A DNA stretch of 64,000 bases, from NCBI RefSeq assembly GCF_004116405.1, contig NZ_SDIC01000003.1, forward strand, positions 248,001 to 312,000. Reading direction: 5' to 3'. The stretch is from Halegenticoccus tardaugens (lineage in GTDB: Archaea > Halobacteriota > Halobacteria > Halobacteriales > Haloferacaceae). The notes beneath the pieces were generated by a model, which searched no databases, had not been told where the DNA came from, and was given only the letters and a program-made list of their open reading frames with translations. Of this stretch, positions 24,722 through 33,584 are shown piece after piece (within the stretch, counting starts at the first letter, position 1; every line of letters begins with the position of its first letter). Position numbers and translations under genes: made by a program.

Positions 24722-26275
24722 ATGGGCGACGAATCGGAGTCGGGCGCGCGTTCGGGCGTTACTGAGCTTTCCGACGCGGAGGAAGACGAGTCCGCGGAGT
24801 CCGTCGACGCGGGGGAACGCGACGGGTCGGCGTCGGAGGGGGACAGCGACGCGTCCGACTCGGCGGATTCGACCGGCGACTCGGCGGATTCGACCGGCGA
24901 CTCGGCGGACTCGCCCGACGACTCGGCGGACGCCAGCCCGTCCGACGCCGACGAATCCGGCGGCGAAGTGGACGCCGGGACCGAAACCGGAGGCGAACGC
25001 GCCGACGACCCGGGCGCAGAATCCGCCCACGGTGACGACGCCGGCGCGAGCGACCTGCCGCCGCCCGAGGAGTTCGACTCCGAGGAGGAGTACCTCGAAG
25101 CGGAACGGGAGTACCTCGACCGGCGGGAGGAGGAGCTGATCGCCGCCGACCCCCTCCTCGACGACGGGCCTCCCGACGAGCGCGACGAGACGGACGAGGT
25201 CGACGGGGACGCGGCGGACGCGACCGTCGTCGACGAGGCGGGCGCTCGCGCGGACGTCGACGCCGACGAACTCGACGGATCCGGCGAACTCGAAGGGAGT
25301 GACCTCGACGGCGCCGAGATGGCCGACGTGAAGGGGACGACGGCGGACGCGGACGCGGGTTCGGAGGAGGCGGACGCGGCGCTCGACTCACAGCTCGAAC
25401 CCGTCGAGCCGCCGGTCGCGGAGTCGGAGGACGGCTTCGACGCCGAGGACGAACCCGAAATCGAGGCGGACGCGGCCGCCGTCGACGCAGACGAGGACGA
25501 AGGCGACGAGGACGACGAGTTCCTCGACCGGGGGATCGTCGGCGACGGGCCGGAGTACGACGAGGAGATGCCGCTCGCGGACCACATCGAGGAGATGGTC
25601 AAGCGGCTCGGCGTCGTCTTCGTCATCGGCGCGATCGTGACGCTCGTGGCCTTTCCCACCGCTGATCGGCTCATCAACTACATGTGGAACACCCACATTC
25701 CCGGCGCGGTCACGAACGCGGCGCTTCGTCCCCGGCTCTACAGCCCGCTGGAGTTCATCCTCACCAAGCTGAAGGTCGCCGGCCTCGCCGGGCTCGTCAT
25801 CGGCCTCCCGGCGTTCGTCTACGAGACGTACCTCTTCATGCGCCCGGGGCTGTACCCGAAAGAGCGGCGCTACTACCTCGCGGCGGTGCCCACGAGCCTC
25901 ATCCTCGCGCTCGTCGGCATCGCCTTCGCGCACTTTATCGTCCTGCCGGCCATTTTCTCGTACTTCACCGTCTACACGGAGCGCGCGGCCGACATCGCGT
26001 TCGGGCTCGCGGAGACGTTCAACCTCATCCTCCTGCTCATGGGGTACATGGCGATCGTCTTCCAGATCCCGCTCTTCGTCATGCTCGCGATCATGATGAA
26101 CCTCGTCACCCGCCGGTGGCTGGAGGACAAGCGCCTCATCTTCTGGGGGTCGTTCTTCGGCCTCTCGTTCCTCGTCAGCCCCGACCCGACCGGCATGGCC
26201 CCGATCATCGTCGCCGCGACGATGATCGTGCTGTTCGAGGGGACGCTCGCGCTCCTGCGCTGGACCGGAAACTGA
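24722..26275 (+). CDS. tatC1: Twin-arginine translocase TatCo with acidic N-terminal extension
   Basis: 517 residues. The last 240 form one TatC unit with six membrane segments: EMPLADHIEEMVKRLGVVFV, PLEFILTKLKVAGLAGLVIG, RPGLYPKERRYYLAAVPTSL and SPDPTGMAPIIVAATM. The first about 275 residues are an unusually acidic, low-complexity extension with a 7-residue tandem repeat (DSADSTG, three copies) and no membrane segment; it probably lies in the cytoplasm. It is divergent from tatCt, with a shared 100-bp promoter region. Both proteins are needed for export of the haloarchaeal Tat proteome. Confidence 0.93.
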   Translation: MGDESESGARSGVTELSDAEEDESAESVDAGERDGSASEGDSDASDSADSTGDSADSTGDSADSPDDSADASPSDADESGGEVDAGTETGGERADDPGAESAHGDDAGASDLPPPEEFDSEEEYLEAEREYLDRREEELIAADPLLDDGPPDERDETDEVDGDAADATVVDEAGARADVDADELDGSGELEGSDLDGAEMADVKGTTADADAGSEEADAALDSQLEPVEPPVAESEDGFDAEDEPEIEADAAAVDADEDEGDEDDEFLDRGIVGDGPEYDEEMPLADHIEEMVKRLGVVFVIGAIVTLVAFPTADRLINYMWNTHIPGAVTNAALRPRLYSPLEFILTKLKVAGLAGLVIGLPAFVYETYLFMRPGLYPKERRYYLAAVPTSLILALVGIAFAHFIVLPAIFSYFTVYTERAADIAFGLAETFNLILLLMGYMAIVFQIPLFVMLAIMMNLVTRRWLEDKRLIFWGSFFGLSFLVSPDPTGMAPIIVAATMIVLFEGTLALLRWTGN

Positions 26276-26302
26276 GTGCGGGCGGCTCGACCGTCCGTCC
26301 CG

Positions 26303-27175
26303 TCACTCCCCGATCGGGTACTCCGCCGCGAACACGTCCTCGACGAGCGGTTCCGCGTCGTCCTCCCCGGCGGGGCTCACGCTCCCGGTCCGGTAGCCGT
26401 GGAGGTCGAGAGTCACGTGGTCGAACCCGACGTCGGCGAGGTGTTCGCGCGCGGCGCGGACGAAGTCCACGTCGAGCGCCGCCGCCATCTCCTCGGGTGC
26501 GACCTCGATCCGCGCGAGGCCGTCGTGGTCGCGCACCCGGAACTGCGAGAAGCCCCACGTCCGGAGCAGGCGCTCCGCCTTCTCGACGCGAGAGAGGCGC
26601 TCCTCCGTGACTTCGAGACCGGTCGGGATGCGCGAGGAGAGACAGGCCATCGAGGGCTTGTCGGCGACGGAGAGGTCGTACCGCGCGGCGATCTCACGGA
26701 CCTCCTCCTTCGACACGTCGTGGGCGAGGAGCGGCGAGAACACCTCCAGCTCCTCGACGGCGCGCAGACCGGGGCGGTGGCCCTCGCCCGGGTCCGAGGC
26801 GTTCGTCCCGTCGCAGACCGTCCCGATCCCGAGTTCGCGCGCCCGCTCGTACATCTTCCCGAGGCGCATCGTCCGGCAGTGATAGCAGCGCTCGCCGTCG
26901 TTTCGGACGAAGTCGGGGTTGTCCAGCTCCGAGAACTCGACGACCTCGTGGCGGACGCCGATCTCGTCGGCGACGCGCTTCGCGTCCGCCAGCTCCTCCT
27001 CGGGGAGGGTCTCGCTCTTGGCGGTGCAGGCGACCGCGCGCTCGCCGAGCGCGTCCCGCGCGATCGCGGCGACGACGCTCGAATCGACGCCGCCCGAGAA
27101 CGCGATCAGCGCGCCGTCGCGCGTCGCGAGGTCGTCGCGGACGGCCGAGAGCTTCTCCTCGACGCTCGTGGTCAT
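26303..27175 (-). CDS. larE: ATP-dependent sacrificial sulfur transferase LarE
   Basis: 290 residues. The PP-loop ATPase motif AFSGGVDSSVVAA (25-37) and the cysteine-bearing CYHCRTMRLGKMY and ACLSSRIPTGLEV identify LarE. In the nickel-pincer pathway of lactate racemase this enzyme adds sulfur to the pyridinium dicarboxylate cofactor, donating its own cysteine or using a cluster held by three cysteines; here all three positions (C-x-x-C and C in ACLSS) are retained, so the cluster-type mechanism is plausible. LarB and LarC are not in the window. It is convergent with tatCo and the next gene to the right is divergent. Confidence 0.88.
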   Translation of the reverse strand: MTTSVEEKLSAVRDDLATRDGALIAFSGGVDSSVVAAIARDALGERAVACTAKSETLPEEELADAKRVADEIGVRHEVVEFSELDNPDFVRNDGERCYHCRTMRLGKMYERARELGIGTVCDGTNASDPGEGHRPGLRAVEELEVFSPLLAHDVSKEEVREIAARYDLSVADKPSMACLSSRIPTGLEVTEERLSRVEKAERLLRTWGFSQFRVRDHDGLARIEVAPEEMAAALDVDFVRAAREHLADVGFDHVTLDLHGYRTGSVSPAGEDDAEPLVEDVFAAEYPIGE

Positions 27176-27311
27176 GGTCGCGGTTTCTCGTCGGCGCTAA
27201 AAAGCCCGTTGCACCCGGCAGCCGCGTCCGATCCCCGGACTCGTCGCCGGATGGCCCCCACGACGCGACGACCCGCAACGTTTTGTGTCAGCCGGGGATA
27301 CCCCGGGGTGA

Positions 27312-29360
27312 ATGGAGTTCGAGGCCATCCCGGGCGTCGGGGAGAAGACGGCGTCGGCGCTCGCCGAACTCGACGGGGCGGAGGCGGCGCTCCGCGGGGG
27401 CGACGTCGCCGCGTTGGCCCGCGCGCCGGGGATCTCCGAGGGGCGCGCGGCGGCCATCGCCCGGGCCGCCATCAAGCAGGAACACGGCGAATCCGGCGAT
27501 TTTCTGGCGACCGACCGCGCGCGGGAGGTGTACCGCGACGTCCTCGCGCTGCTCCAGCGGCGGACGGTGACGGACTACGCCGAAAAGCGGCTGGAGACGC
27601 TGTTTCCCACCGCGTCGCGCTCGCGGATCGACGAGGTGCGCGCGTTCGCGGCGCGGGCGACGGAGCGCGACCCCGACCCCGCCGTGCTCGACGCGCTCTC
27701 GGGGGTCGAACCGCTTCGCTCGCCGCCGCCGCGGCGCGTGCGCGACCGCTGTCTCGCGACCGCCGACGCCGAGCGCTACGCCGAGGCCGACGAGGCCCTC
27801 CCGGAGCTGTCCGTCGAGATCGTCGAGGACGGCCGCGGCGTGGCCGAACTCGCGCGGTCCTACGCGACGGTGATCGTCCTCGACGAGGAGTTCGCCGGCA
27901 TCGACGTCGCGGGCGACGTGCGCGTCCTCCCCGACGCGCTCTCCCGACCCGAGGAGACCGTCCCCGAGCGGCTTCTCGAATTTTTCGCGGAGAACCGCTC
28001 GCGGCTGGAGGCGGCCCTCGCGGTCCACGAGGCGGCCGAGATGGACCCGGCCTGTTCGCCCGCGGCGCTCCGCGACGCGCTCTCGCGGCTCGACGACGAC
28101 GGGACGATCGTCGGCGACGGGGAGCTGGACCGGCTCGTCGTCGCCGTGGACGACCTCGACGCGGCCGTCTCGACCGCCGAGTCCGTCGCGAACGACCGCC
28201 TGCGCGACGCCATCCGCGAGCAGGACGTGACCATCGAGGGGACGGACTTCCTCTCCCTCGTCGAGCAGGGCGCGCGAGTCGACTCGCTCCTCTCTCGCGA
28301 ACTCGCGGACCAGTACGACGAGGCGACGGCGCGCGCCCGCGAGCACCTCGTCGACAGCCTCGACCTGCGCCCCGAGGAGGCGAGCCTCATCGATCGGCTG
28401 TTCGACGACGAACCGACGTTCCCGGTCGAGCGCAACGGCGAGGTCGTCGCCCGCCTCCGGACGGAGCTTTCGGCCGCCCGCGACCGACGCGCGTCGCGGC
28501 TGAAGGCCGACCTCGCGTCGGACCTCGCCGCCCTGCGCGAACCGGTCGAGGAACTCGTCCGCGACGCGCTCGAACTCGACGTCGAACTCGCCGTCTCGCG
28601 GTTCGCCCGCGACTTCGACTGCGTCGTGCCGACCTTCGTCGGCGGCGAGGAGGGCGACGACGGAGACCGGGGGGACGAGGAGGGCGACGACGCCGACAGT
28701 GACGTCCTCACCGGGCGCGCACCCGGCTTCTCGATCGAGGGCGGCCGCTCGCCGCTCCTCGACGTGGACTTCGAGGCGGTCGAGCCGGTCGACTACGCCG
28801 TCTCGGGGGCGACGTTGCTCTCGGGGGTCAACAGCGGCGGGAAAACCTCGACGCTCGACCTCGTGGCGACGCTCGTCGTCCTCGCGCAGATGGGGCTGCC
28901 CGTCCCGGCCGAGCGGTTCGAACTGGGCGTCTTCGAGGAGTTACACTACTACGCGAAGAGTCAGGGGACGCTCGACGCCGGGGCGTTCGAGAGCACCCTC
29001 CGCGACTTCGCCGACCTGACGGCGGGCGGCGAGCGACGGCTCGTGCTCGTCGACGAACTCGAGAGCATCACGGAACCCGGCGCGAGCGCGAAGATCATCG
29101 CCGGTATCCTGGAGGAACTCGACGGAAAGGGATCGACGGCGGTGTTCGTCTCCCACCTCGCGGGCGAGATCAGGGAGACGGCGGGGTTCGACGTCGCCGT
29201 CGACGGGATCGAGGCGGTCGGCCTCGTCGACGGCGAACTCGCGGTGAACCGCTCGCCGGTCAAGGGGACGCTCGCGCGATCGACGCCCGAACTCATCGTC
29301 GAGAAGCTGGCGGGCGAGAGCGACCTCGGGTTCTACGACCGATTGCTGGAGAAGTTCTGA
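27312..29360 (+). CDS. MutS-family DNA-binding ATPase with N-terminal helix-hairpin-helix
   Basis: 682 residues. The first 55 residues hold two helix-hairpin-helix turns (IPGVGEKTASALAELDGAEA), an addition to ordinary MutS. The middle is the long coiled-coil lever of MutS. The C-terminal ATPase has Walker A LLSGVNSGGKTSTLDL near 505-520, Walker B RLVLVDELESITEPGASA and a conserved late His (VFVSHLAGEI). No N-terminal mismatch-recognition domain is seen, so it belongs to the MutS2/MutS5-like branch, which binds branched or recombining DNA rather than mismatches. An Asp/Glu-rich insert lies at about 440-465. It stands alone. Confidence 0.85.
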   Translation: MEFEAIPGVGEKTASALAELDGAEAALRGGDVAALARAPGISEGRAAAIARAAIKQEHGESGDFLATDRAREVYRDVLALLQRRTVTDYAEKRLETLFPTASRSRIDEVRAFAARATERDPDPAVLDALSGVEPLRSPPPRRVRDRCLATADAERYAEADEALPELSVEIVEDGRGVAELARSYATVIVLDEEFAGIDVAGDVRVLPDALSRPEETVPERLLEFFAENRSRLEAALAVHEAAEMDPACSPAALRDALSRLDDDGTIVGDGELDRLVVAVDDLDAAVSTAESVANDRLRDAIREQDVTIEGTDFLSLVEQGARVDSLLSRELADQYDEATARAREHLVDSLDLRPEEASLIDRLFDDEPTFPVERNGEVVARLRTELSAARDRRASRLKADLASDLAALREPVEELVRDALELDVELAVSRFARDFDCVVPTFVGGEEGDDGDRGDEEGDDADSDVLTGRAPGFSIEGGRSPLLDVDFEAVEPVDYAVSGATLLSGVNSGGKTSTLDLVATLVVLAQMGLPVPAERFELGVFEELHYYAKSQGTLDAGAFESTLRDFADLTAGGERRLVLVDELESITEPGASAKIIAGILEELDGKGSTAVFVSHLAGEIRETAGFDVAVDGIEAVGLVDGELAVNRSPVKGTLARSTPELIVEKLAGESDLGFYDRLLEKF

Positions 29361-29527
29361 GCCGGCGCACGGTGGCTCGGACCGCCGATGGCCGCCGTCA
29401 CCGGCTCCGATCTCCAACGGCCGCCACTTTCTCCGCTTCCGACTCACACGACGGACGCCGCGTCAGCCCCGCTGTCGACGCTCGCCAAGGCGCAAGCGTT
29501 TAGACGCCGCCCGAATTACTCGCGGGT

Positions 29528-30010
29528 ATGCCCGACTGTCCACTGGCCGATGAATGCCCGAGCTTCTCCGAGCGGATCTCGGGGATGGGGTGTCGCCACT
29601 ACGGCGACCGCGGCGGCGCGGAGTGGTGTAACCACTACAACATGCCCATCCGCGAGCTGAAACAGCAGCCCGTCACCCCCGGCGAGGAAGTGACCGTGGA
29701 GGTGACCGACATCCACGAGAGCGGTGCCGGCGTCGGCCGCACGGAGGACGGGTTCATCGTGATGGTCGACGGAATCCTTCCGGACGCGCGAGCGCGCGTG
29801 AAGATCACCCAGGTGATGTCGAACCACGCCCGCGCCGAGGAGGTCGAGCGCCTGCCGATGGACGAAGCGGAGGCCGAATCCGCCGACGAAGGCGACGAAA
29901 ACGACGCCGACGGCGACGGAGCCGAGAGCGGCGAGCGCGCCGAAGACGACAGAGCCGGACCCAAGCGTCGCACGGCGCTCGGCAGCCGCGACAACTTCTG
30001 GGGTTCCTGA
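29528..30010 (+). CDS. TRAM-domain protein with cysteine-rich N-terminus
   Basis: 160 residues. The first 35 residues contain four cysteines (CPLADEC, GCRHYGDRGGAEWCNHYN), possibly a metal site. The middle is a TRAM RNA-binding barrel (EEVTVEVTDIHESGAGVGRT, FIVMVDGILPDARARVKITQ). The C-terminus is a 50-residue Glu/Asp tail ending in RRTALGSRDNFWGS. TRAM proteins of archaea bind tRNA or rRNA as modifiers' partners; no enzyme domain is present here. A TATA-like TTTAGACG lies about 25 bp before the ATG. Confidence 0.85.
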   Translation: MPDCPLADECPSFSERISGMGCRHYGDRGGAEWCNHYNMPIRELKQQPVTPGEEVTVEVTDIHESGAGVGRTEDGFIVMVDGILPDARARVKITQVMSNHARAEEVERLPMDEAEAESADEGDENDADGDGAESGERAEDDRAGPKRRTALGSRDNFWGS

Positions 30011-30089
30011 GCCGCGCGACGCCCGTTCCGGAACCGGCCGTGGACAGTGGTTTCTGTAGTTTTTTGCGAACGGGGACGTTACACCGCGT

Positions 30090-30560
30090 ATGGACGACGC
30101 TCCGGACGTGGACGTGGAGGCGCTGCTCGAAGGTGCGGGGTTCGATCCCGAGCGGAGCGTCTTGACCCGCCGACAGGCGGAGGTGCTGGCGCTTCGCGAG
30201 CGCGGGGTCAGACAGGCCGTCATCGCGGACCTCCTCGGCACGTCCCGCGCGAACGTCTCCAGCGTCGAGGCCAGCGCGCGCTCGAACGTCGAGAAGGCGC
30301 GCGAGACGATCGCCTTCGCCGAGGCGCTTTCCGCACCCGTCCGCGTCGAGATAGCGGCCGGAACCGACCTCTACGACGTGCCGAAACTCGTCTACGACGC
30401 CTGCGACGCGGCCGGCGTGAAGGTCAGCCACACCGCCCCCGATCTGATGAAGCTCGTGAGCGACGCCGCGGGCGGCGCGGTTCAGGGACGGGAGGTCCGC
30501 CAGCCGCTCTTCATCGGCGTCACGAGCGAGGGGCGGATGCGGGTTCGACGGTCGGGCTAG
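30090..30560 (+). CDS. tfx: Tfx-family DNA-binding regulator
   Basis: 156 residues. The N-terminal half is the helix-turn-helix of Tfx: LTRRQAEVLALRERGVRQAV followed by IADLLGTSRANVSSVEASAR, then a linker helix (EKARETIAFAEAL). The C-terminal half (GTDLYDVPKLVYDACDAAGV, QPLFIGVTSEGRMR) is the Tfx effector domain, whose ligand was linked to molybdate in methanogens; the ligand here is unknown. It acts as a transcription factor near DNA promoters. It is followed 78 bp later by an SDR gene on the same strand. Confidence 0.88.
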   Translation: MDDAPDVDVEALLEGAGFDPERSVLTRRQAEVLALRERGVRQAVIADLLGTSRANVSSVEASARSNVEKARETIAFAEALSAPVRVEIAAGTDLYDVPKLVYDACDAAGVKVSHTAPDLMKLVSDAAGGAVQGREVRQPLFIGVTSEGRMRVRRSG

Positions 30561-30637
30561 CGCCCGCACTCGCCGCGGGAACCGGCCATTCCGAACGCGA
30601 GGAACACCTTTTTCGATCGTCCCGCAGAGCGTCGGGT

Positions 30638-31420
30638 ATGGATCTCGGAATCGACGGCGACGTGGCGCTGGTGACGGCGAGTTCGGCGGGTCTCGGCCGC
30701 GCGAGCGCGGAGTCGCTGGCCGCGGAGGGCGCGAACGTGGTGATCTGCGGGCGGAGCGAAGAGCGCCTGTCGGCGGCGGAGGCGGCGATCGAACCTCTCG
30801 CCGGCGACGCGCTCGCGGTCGAGGCGGACATCACGGAGGCCGACGACGTCGAGGCGCTCGTCGAGGCGACGGTCGAGGAGTTCGGCGGCCTCGACCACCT
30901 CGTCACCTCAGCCGGGGGCGTCCCGCCGGGCGGATTCGTCGACATGACCGACGAGGACTGGTACGCCGCCTACGACACGCTCGTGATGAGCGCCGTCCGG
31001 ACGATCAGGGCGGCCCGTCCGCACCTCGAAGCGAGCGACGCCGGGACGATCACCTGCATCACCTCGACGAGCGTGCGGGAGGTGATCGACGACCTGCTCC
31101 TGTCGAACGCGGTGCGACGGGGCGTCATCGGACTCGTGAAGTCGCTCTCGCGGGAGTTCGCCCCAGACGTGCGGGTGAACGCGGTGCTCCCCGGCGCGCA
31201 CGAGACCTCCCGAGTCGAGGAACTGATCGAGGCCGCGCTCGACCGCGGCGAGTTCGACACCTACGACGAGGGGCTCGCGAGCTGGTCCGACGGCATTCCG
31301 CTCGACCGCATCGGCGACCCGCGCGAACTCGGCGACGCCGTGGCGTTCCTCGCCAGCGACCGCGCGAGCTTCGTCACCGGCGTCTCGCTGCCGGTCGACG
31401 GGGGCCGGCTGCGGAGTTAA
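30638..31420 (+). CDS. Short-chain dehydrogenase/reductase
   Basis: 260 residues. The Rossmann cofactor motif is TASSAGLGRASAESLAAEGA (T-A-x-x-x-G-L-G), and NADP-type preference is suggested by the basic CGRSEERL after beta 2. Ser at TSTS is the proton-relay Ser, but the canonical Y-x-x-x-K is shifted: the pattern here is SNAVRRGVIGLVKSLSREFA, lacking a clear Tyr three residues before Arg or Lys. This is a divergent or atypical SDR of the 3-oxoacyl-reductase-like type; substrate unknown. The final PVDGGRLRS is typical. TATA-like CACCTTTTTCG sits 30 bp upstream. Confidence 0.85.
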   Translation: MDLGIDGDVALVTASSAGLGRASAESLAAEGANVVICGRSEERLSAAEAAIEPLAGDALAVEADITEADDVEALVEATVEEFGGLDHLVTSAGGVPPGGFVDMTDEDWYAAYDTLVMSAVRTIRAARPHLEASDAGTITCITSTSVREVIDDLLLSNAVRRGVIGLVKSLSREFAPDVRVNAVLPGAHETSRVEELIEAALDRGEFDTYDEGLASWSDGIPLDRIGDPRELGDAVAFLASDRASFVTGVSLPVDGGRLRS

Positions 31421-31485
31421 GACGCCCCTTTCGAGACGCGAACGAGCCGTTTCAGGTTTATTAGCGCGGGAATTGATGCGTATCT

Positions 31486-31941
31486 ATGCAGCTCGACGCG
31501 GTAACCGACCTCTCCGACGGCCAGATCGAGGACTACTGTTCCCTCTACCAGTCGTACCTGTGGTGGCAAGATCGAACCCTCGAGGACGTCCGCACGGCGA
31601 TCGCGAACACCGACGTCGTGGTCGGTCTCGCCGACGAGGATTCGGGCGAACTCGTCGCCGCCGGACGCGCGTTCACCGACTCCGTCTACTACGGCAAGAT
31701 ATACGACGTCATCGTCGAGGAGTCGCTTCGAGGGCGGGGAATCGGACGCGACCTGATGCGCGAACTCGTCCGTCACCCCGCCCTCGAATCGCTCGACGTG
31801 CTGACTCTGGATTGCCGTGAAGGATTGATCCCCTTCTACGAGCGGTGCGGTTTCAGACGACACGAGCTGACCGCGCGGCTGGAAGACCGCGAGGAGGATC
31901 TCGTACCGATGAAGTACGATTACGGGAGCGGCGGCGCGTAG
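31486..31941 (+). CDS. GNAT-family N-acetyltransferase
   Basis: 151 residues. The acetyl-CoA-binding signature V-x-x-x-x-R-G-x-G-I-G is present in IVEESLRGRGIGRDLMRELV, preceded by VVVGLADEDSGELVAAGRAF strands and followed by CREGLIPFYERCGFRR, the standard GNAT end. Substrate (amine or protein N-terminus) is unknown. It starts after a TATA-like GGTTTATTA at 31454-31462 and ends 10 bp before the convergent nucleotidyltransferase gene. Confidence 0.87.
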   Translation: MQLDAVTDLSDGQIEDYCSLYQSYLWWQDRTLEDVRTAIANTDVVVGLADEDSGELVAAGRAFTDSVYYGKIYDVIVEESLRGRGIGRDLMRELVRHPALESLDVLTLDCREGLIPFYERCGFRRHELTARLEDREEDLVPMKYDYGSGGA

Positions 31942-31951
31942 TACGCCGTCA

Positions 31952-32959
31952 TCAGAACCGCCCCTCCTCCTTCAACGCCGCGACGACTTCCCGCACCCGC
32001 TGGGCCTCCGCCTTCGGCGCGACGAGCACGCGGTCGTCCCACGCGACCACGGCGAGGTCGTCCACGCCGACGAGCGAGACGTGCTTGCCGTCGCTCGCGA
32101 CCACGTTGCCGGCGGCGTCGACGGAGAGCGCCTCCCCGAGCGCGACGTTGTCCGCCGCGTCGGCGTCGAGCACCCGCTCCAGCGCGTCCCACGACCCCAG
32201 GTCGTCCCACTCGAAGGCGGCCGGAACGACGGCCGCGTCCTCCGCGCGCTCCATGACGGCGTAGTCGACGCTGACCGCCTCGACCGCTTCGAATCCCGTC
32301 TCCGGGTCGCCCGCGTCGAGCGCCTCGACGAGCGGGGCGAGGGGGGAGCCGAGGGCGGCGCGGCGGAGCGCGTCGGGCGTCCACGCGAAGATGCCGGCGT
32401 TCCAGAGGCAGCCGGACTCGATGTACCGGGCGGCGGTTTCGGCGTCCGGCTTCTCGCGGAACGCGGCGAGATCGAAGTGGTCGCCGCGGTCGGCCCCCGG
32501 CTCGACGTAGCCGTATCCCGTGTCCGGTCGCGTCGGCTCGACGCCGAAGGCGACGAGCGAACCGGTCTCGGCCGCGACGCGCGCGCCGGTTCGCATCGTC
32601 GCCTCGAACGCGCCGCCGTCGCCGACGTGGTGGTCGCTCGGCAGCGCGAGCACGACGCAGTCGCCGACGACCTCCCCGATCCGGTGGGTCGCGTAGACGA
32701 GCGCCGGTCCCGTGTCCTTCCCGTCGGGTTCGACGATCACGGTCGCCTCGGGCGCGTGGTCCGGAATTTCGGACGCGAACGCCTCGCGCGTGCAGACGAA
32801 CACTTCGTCGGCGAACGACGCGCGCGCTACGGTCCGCGAGAGCAGGGACCGATCGCCGACCAGCGGCAGGAACTGCTTCGGTCGATCGCTTCGACTTGCC
32901 GGGTAGAGTCGGGTGCCGGTGCCGCCGGCGAGCACGAGCGCGACGAGGGGTCGGTCCAT
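31952..32959 (-). CDS. Mannose-1-phosphate guanylyltransferase (GDP-sugar pyrophosphorylase)
   Basis: 335 residues from ATG 32959. The nucleotide-binding motif is LVLAGGTGTRLYPASRSDRP, followed by KQFLPLVGDRSLLSRT; FREKPDAETAARYIESG and LWNAGIFAW are also standard for the ManC/GMP family. It makes GDP-mannose from GTP and mannose-1-phosphate, a donor for glycosylation or cell-surface glycan synthesis. It lacks the C-terminal isomerase half of the bifunctional bacterial form. It is the only sugar-nucleotide gene here. Confidence 0.88.
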   Translation of the reverse strand: MDRPLVALVLAGGTGTRLYPASRSDRPKQFLPLVGDRSLLSRTVARASFADEVFVCTREAFASEIPDHAPEATVIVEPDGKDTGPALVYATHRIGEVVGDCVVLALPSDHHVGDGGAFEATMRTGARVAAETGSLVAFGVEPTRPDTGYGYVEPGADRGDHFDLAAFREKPDAETAARYIESGCLWNAGIFAWTPDALRRAALGSPLAPLVEALDAGDPETGFEAVEAVSVDYAVMERAEDAAVVPAAFEWDDLGSWDALERVLDADAADNVALGEALSVDAAGNVVASDGKHVSLVGVDDLAVVAWDDRVLVAPKAEAQRVREVVAALKEEGRF

Positions 32960-33035
32960 GGCGGGTCTTCCCGGCCGACCCTCAAAAAAGGCGCTCTCGC
33001 CCGCCCTCGCGCCTCGAACGCTCCTCTTTCCCTCC

Positions 33036-33335
33036 CTACCACGTCTCGACGACGCCCTCGCGCACGTCCTCCGCGCAGCCCCGGCAGTCGGCGTGATCCG
33101 GGTCGAAGCACGACGGTCGCCCGTCGCCGTCGACCGTGACCGCGCGCTGTTCGGCGTAGCGACGACACACGAGGCGCGCCCGCCCCTCCTCGTCGCGCGG
33201 CAGATCGAACCGGTTCGCCCCCTCCCCGCCGTCCGTCTCGCCCCGACCCTCGCGGTACGCCTTTCGCGCCTCGGCGTACCGCCGGCCCGCGCCGCGAAAC
33301 GTGGTTCGAATGAAGCGATCGATCCGGTCGTCCAT
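33036..33335 (-). CDS. Conserved small haloarchaeal protein with four-cysteine cluster
   Basis: 99 residues from ATG 33335. The N-terminus is basic and helical (RIDRFIRTTFRGAGRRYAEA), the C-terminus carries RLVCRRYAEQRAVTVDG, then SCFDPDHADCRGCAED: the C-x8-C-x-x-C grouping with the earlier cysteine looks like a metal site. The family (DUF7091-like, by memory) occurs only in haloarchaea. No function can be assigned. It is transcribed away from rpa3, whose promoter is 180 bp to the right. Confidence 0.75.
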   Translation of the reverse strand: MDDRIDRFIRTTFRGAGRRYAEARKAYREGRGETDGGEGANRFDLPRDEEGRARLVCRRYAEQRAVTVDGDGRPSCFDPDHADCRGCAEDVREGVVETW

Positions 33336-33509
33336 ACCGACCGTTCTCGATCCGCGGACAAAGGCCCGTCGCCTCCCGCACCGTCCGCCGACCCTCGGCG
33401 GCCTCGTCCGCTGGCGGCTCCAGCGCCGCGAAATCCAGCGGCTCCAAACGTCCGCGAACGTGTGAGTGGGGGCTCGTAGCCACCGATTACACTTTCTCCG
33501 CACGGGTAA

Positions 33510-33519
33510 CCTTTTATAC
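33510..33519 (+). promoter_or_regulatory. TATA box of the rpa3 operon
   Basis: CTTTTATACC (33511-33520) is a strong haloarchaeal TATA box. Its centre lies about 25 bp before the ATG at 33540, so transcription probably starts at that ATG rather than at rpa3. Confidence 0.65.
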
Positions 33520-33539
33520 CATCAGGCCCCAACCGACGC

Positions 33540-33584
33540 ATGCCTCTCGTAGAAAAACGAAGCGGAGGCAGTGAGACCACATGA
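33540..33584 (+). CDS. Upstream ORF of 14 codons overlapping the rpa3 start
   Basis: ATG 33540 opens MPLVEKRSGGSETT and stops at TGA 33582-33584, sharing ATGA with the rpa3 start at 33581. The ATG coincides with the transcription start expected from the TATA box, so this ORF would be read from a leaderless mRNA. A GGAGG (33564-33568) inside it lies 12 bases before the rpa3 ATG and can serve as its ribosome site. It looks like a translational coupling device; it may be only fortuitous. Confidence 0.5.
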   Translation: MPLVEKRSGGSETT

